From Parabacteroides bouchesdurhonensis (GTDB lineage: Bacteria > Bacteroidota > Bacteroidia > Bacteroidales > Tannerellaceae), in assembly GCF_900186615.1 (NCBI RefSeq), contig NZ_LT896588.1, forward strand, positions 87,178-151,177: a stretch of 64,000 bases of DNA. The letters run 5' to 3'. Shown in pieces: positions 61,670 through 64,000 of the stretch; position 1 is the stretch's first letter, and each line of letters starts with the position of its first letter. A program made the position numbers and the translations under genes. Below the pieces are notes generated by a model. That model saw only the letters and a list, made by a program, of their open reading frames with translations. It made no database searches and was not told the origin of the DNA.

Positions 61670-62443
61670 TTATTTATAATCAGGATGATGATAACGTCCT
61701 TTGTTCAGTGTTACTTTGCCATACTCTATAGCTCGCACGGGACAACGGTGGATACAAGCCAAACATTGGATACAAACATATTCCCATACAGGTTTTTCTC
61801 CCTTTTCCACAGATATTGCATCATGCGGACACATCTTTTCACATTGGCCGCAAGAAATACAGGCGTCCGTTGCATAAAAATCATTACGGCGCATAAACTT
61901 GAAGAAAAGACGATTGAGAACCCGAGTCTTCAAGAATGCAGCCCATCCCCGATGATATAGCGAAGCCTTTCTATTACCGTTTATATCATCTACAATGGCA
62001 GAAATCCGTTTAGGTGCATTCTCCAATTTCCGTTGTTGCACTTCTTCCGAATCCACATCAAAGCCAGGTAACAGAATGTAATTATTAGGCATTTGAACAG
62101 AATAGGCTTTCGTTAAAGAAAGTCCTCTTATATTCAAATATTTACGCAACACTTTATCAGCCAATCCACAATCGTCGCCACACGTGCAAACAGCGTAAAT
62201 AGGATTGCCATCGTAATTGTCCAGAGTCAAAAAATGAATGAACCAATGAACCGACACAGGAAGTCCCCACGCATGTATGGGAAAAACCAGAAACACTTTT
62301 TCTCCTTTCTCCAAAGAGTATTGATGGTTCATAGAACCTTTATCCCATTCTTCTTTCATTGAAATCAATGCTCCTCCGAATATATCTCTTAATGCTTTAG
62401 CGACCCAAAGCGAGTTTCCCGTTCCTGTGAAATAAAATATCAT
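61670..62443 (-). CDS. EFR1 family flavodoxin-ferredoxin protein
   Basis: A 257-residue fusion. The N-terminal flavodoxin-like domain (about 1-150) starts MIFYFTGTGNSLWVAKAL, the FMN phosphate loop. The C-terminal part carries two 4Fe-4S motifs, CISCGQCEKMCPHDAI and CIQCLACIHRCPVRAI (about 190-240). EFR1 proteins are electron carriers of anaerobes whose partners are mostly unknown. It is first in an operon with the TlpA-type lipoprotein and has a clear -7 box. Confidence 0.92.
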   Translation of the reverse strand: MIFYFTGTGNSLWVAKALRDIFGGALISMKEEWDKGSMNHQYSLEKGEKVFLVFPIHAWGLPVSVHWFIHFLTLDNYDGNPIYAVCTCGDDCGLADKVLRKYLNIRGLSLTKAYSVQMPNNYILLPGFDVDSEEVQQRKLENAPKRISAIVDDINGNRKASLYHRGWAAFLKTRVLNRLFFKFMRRNDFYATDACISCGQCEKMCPHDAISVEKGEKPVWEYVCIQCLACIHRCPVRAIEYGKVTLNKGRYHHPDYK

Positions 62444-62467
62444 ACTTGATGTTTACTTTTTCCAATG

Positions 62468-62475
62468 CAAAAATA
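62468..62475 (-). promoter_or_regulatory. candidate -7 box for the EFR1-TlpA operon
   Basis: The minus strand reads TATTTTTG, an exact match, 24 bp before the ATG. Confidence 0.5.
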
Positions 62476-62520
62476 ATTATTATTCAATCACATACATCAT
62501 TTCTGTAAAAACAAAAAATA

Positions 62521-62554
62521 AAAAAGAGTGTTTCTTTAAGGAAACACTCTTTTT
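62521..62554 (-). terminator. terminator of the RND efflux operon
   Basis: A perfect 14-bp stem (AAAAAGAGTGTTTC and complement) with a 6-nt loop, 4 bp beyond the TolC-family stop on the minus strand; A/T flanks suit both directions. Confidence 0.88.
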
Positions 62555-62558
62555 CATT

Positions 62559-63815
62559 CTACAACTCAACATCCCATATTCCGGCACTTCTTTCCAATTC
62601 CACATAAGCGGCACTATAATTAAAAAGCGTCTCTATATACTGGGCCTGTACATCATCATAAGTACGCTGGGCATCCAATACTTCCAACAAAGAAACCTCT
62701 CCTCTATTATAGCTATAAATTTTACCATCTATCACTTCACGGGCCTGTCGAAGCAATCCGTTCTCATACTGTTTGACCTGATCGGCAAAAGATTGGTAAT
62801 TACGATATGCCTGTACCACTTCCGTCTGTACTTGAAGCAACGCCTGTTGATATTGCAACTCAGCCTGTTGTTCGCGGAAACGGGCAGCATGCACACTTCC
62901 TTTATTAAAATTTGAGAACTTTAATGGAACTGCTATACCTGCCGTCACTCCCGTAAACGGAGGCGCAGGAGCTTCCTCATTCCGAACCCTGTTATTACGG
63001 CTTACCGCAATAGACAAATCCACATCCGTATTCCGTTCACGACGGGCAACCCTCAATTCTCGTGAAGCTACTTCCTTATTTTTCAAAGCAGCCACCAAAT
63101 CCGTACGATTCTCACTTGCTGTTGAAATAAGATCATCCAAAACAAATGTACGTAAATCCGTATGCAAAGCGGCTTTTGGCTGATACAATGTATCATGGCT
63201 CAAAGTACCCATCAGCAGATTCAGATTCGAAAAAGAATTATGCAACTCTGCACCGGCTTGCACCAGTTCATTATGCAAAATACCCGCCTCTACACGACTT
63301 TGCATAGCGTCTATCTCACGAATCTGACCTAAACTAAAACGGATACTATCGCTCTCCGCCAGCTTTCGGATATTATCATACGCATTCTGTTTCACGTTAT
63401 ACAGTTCATTTTGTTTAAGAGCTCCCATATAAGAGATAGTAGCATCCGCCTGCAAATTACGGAAATAATCGGCAAGCAAAGCCTTTGACAATTCGCTTTC
63501 ACTACGCGCAAGGGCAATACCGGCCCCTCGTTTACCGAATGAAAAAGTTTTACTAAGCTCCACTTCTACGCTTTGTCCCATCTGCAACGTATGGTCTTCA
63601 TTATTGGAATATGAGACAGAAAGGTTTGGGTCGTTAAAGACCTTTGCAGCAACGATCCCGGCCTCAGATACGTTTACATTCAGTTTCTCGGCAGCATATT
63701 CCAGATTTCCGGCCGTTACCTTTTCCATATATTGGCGATAGTTAACCGGAACTAACGTCTGTGCCTGCACTGACATGAAGCAGCACAATACACTTAATAC
63801 CATATAATATTTCAT
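62559..63815 (-). CDS. TolC family outer membrane efflux protein (CusC/CzcC-like)
   Basis: About 418 residues from the ATG at 63815; an in-frame ATG at 63824 overlaps the RND stop. A signal peptide (MVLSVLCCFMSVQAQ) is followed by two helical OEP repeats, including VSEAGIVAAKVFNDPNLSVSYSN and the C-terminal IYSYNRGEVSLLEVLDAQRTYDDVQAQYIE. It forms the outer membrane exit duct for the RND pump encoded directly upstream. The pump family suggests metal export (Cu, Ag, Zn, Co or Ni), but the metal is not readable here. Confidence 0.9.
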   Translation of the reverse strand: MKYYMVLSVLCCFMSVQAQTLVPVNYRQYMEKVTAGNLEYAAEKLNVNVSEAGIVAAKVFNDPNLSVSYSNNEDHTLQMGQSVEVELSKTFSFGKRGAGIALARSESELSKALLADYFRNLQADATISYMGALKQNELYNVKQNAYDNIRKLAESDSIRFSLGQIREIDAMQSRVEAGILHNELVQAGAELHNSFSNLNLLMGTLSHDTLYQPKAALHTDLRTFVLDDLISTASENRTDLVAALKNKEVASRELRVARRERNTDVDLSIAVSRNNRVRNEEAPAPPFTGVTAGIAVPLKFSNFNKGSVHAARFREQQAELQYQQALLQVQTEVVQAYRNYQSFADQVKQYENGLLRQAREVIDGKIYSYNRGEVSLLEVLDAQRTYDDVQAQYIETLFNYSAAYVELERSAGIWDVEL

Positions 63816-63816
63816 A

Positions 63817-64000
63817 TTATTCATCCTTCAATTTACAATCTTCCTGTATGACATCTTTTTGGGAATAATGTTTCTCTATCATATAGTAAAGAGATGGCAA
63901 TACGTAAAGAGTTATAACCGTAGCAAACATTAACCCATATACAATAACCGTAGCCAACGGACGCTGTACATCCGAACCAATTCCCGTACTAAGTGAAGCC
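63817..64000 (-). CDS. RND efflux transporter, C-terminal fragment (CusA/CzcA-like; 5' part outside window)
   Basis: The minus strand is open from the window edge to a TAA at 63817. The visible residues ([20 protein letters not shown], then [13 protein letters not shown]) match the end of heavy-metal RND pumps, where [13 protein letters not shown] and the last membrane helix with LFVLPVLY are conserved. The stop overlaps or abuts the TolC-family start, so the genes form one operon. Only about 60 residues are seen, so the substrate class is inferred from the family. Confidence 0.88.
   Translation of the reverse strand, partial: ASLSTGIGSDVQRPLATVIVYGLMFATVITLYVLPSLYYMIEKHYSQKDVIQEDCKLKDE

Overview
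The window is chromosomal DNA of a member of the Bacteroidales, most likely Parabacteroides or a close relative in the Tannerellaceae. This rests on the Bacteroidetes-type -7 promoter box (TAnnTTTG) ahead of many genes, the near absence of Shine-Dalgarno sequences, and family content: a DUF5686 protein, a DUF5916 protein, a carboxypeptidase-domain TonB receptor, a fused NagB/PIG-L protein, EFR1 ferredoxin, DUF1460, and a Na+-pumping methylmalonyl-CoA decarboxylase. It is moderately AT-rich and densely coding. I see no rRNA, tRNA, insertion sequence, prophage or CRISPR array. The left edge cuts maf and the right edge cuts an RND pump gene.

Layout. 1-2.4 kb (-): maf, a KdsC-like phosphatase, a DUF2520 protein and a nitroreductase in one operon. 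2.5-4.9 kb: a TonB-dependent receptor. 5.2-9.8 kb: methylmalonyl-CoA epimerase plus the decarboxylase subunits, the succinate-to-propionate branch coupled to Na+ export. 9.9-17.5 kb: housekeeping genes (tsaB, yicC, gmk, nadD, lysS, gpsA, pgi) with two small membrane proteins. 18-20.5 kb: a HAD phosphatase and a DUF1080/PHP-like lipoprotein. 20.5-27 kb (-): an ABC-2 exporter operon (TolC, HlyD, two permeases, no ATPase) beside a Crp-like regulator. 27-33 kb: prmA, a YtxH/holin-like membrane cassette, a tiny lipoprotein gene, gap, miaA, kdsA and a beta-barrel protein. 33-42.5 kb: a second Crp-like regulator, DUF5686, DUF1460, uvrB, a PspC protein, DUF5916 and a shortened ECF sigma factor. 42.5-50 kb: cutC, an EamA transporter and a threonine operon in which a phosphoglycerate-mutase-like protein sits where homoserine kinase should be. 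50-60 kb: a GH43 enzyme, DUF695, a BASS-fold transporter, NagB/PIG-L, two nagA paralogues and an ABC-F protein. 60-64 kb: DUF3332, a TlpA-type lipoprotein, EFR1 ferredoxin and a CusC/CusA-type efflux operon.

The most unusual signal is intergenic. Five regions carry tandem arrays of 3 to 6 degenerate 10-bp palindromes whose centres are 22 bp apart (one step is 21). The palindrome sequence differs from array to array while the spacing stays fixed. Three of the five arrays lie between divergently transcribed genes, upstream of both promoters. None lies in a convergent gap, where ordinary terminator hairpins are found instead. A second, unrelated repeat is a tandem CAACTNT heptamer close to start codons. 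Other points of interest are a catalytically degenerate NagB domain, a NagA paralogue that has lost two metal-ligand histidines, a small ORF and hairpin in the thr leader, a 27-residue lipoprotein precursor, a sigma factor without its core-binding region, and a probable leaderless miaA mRNA.
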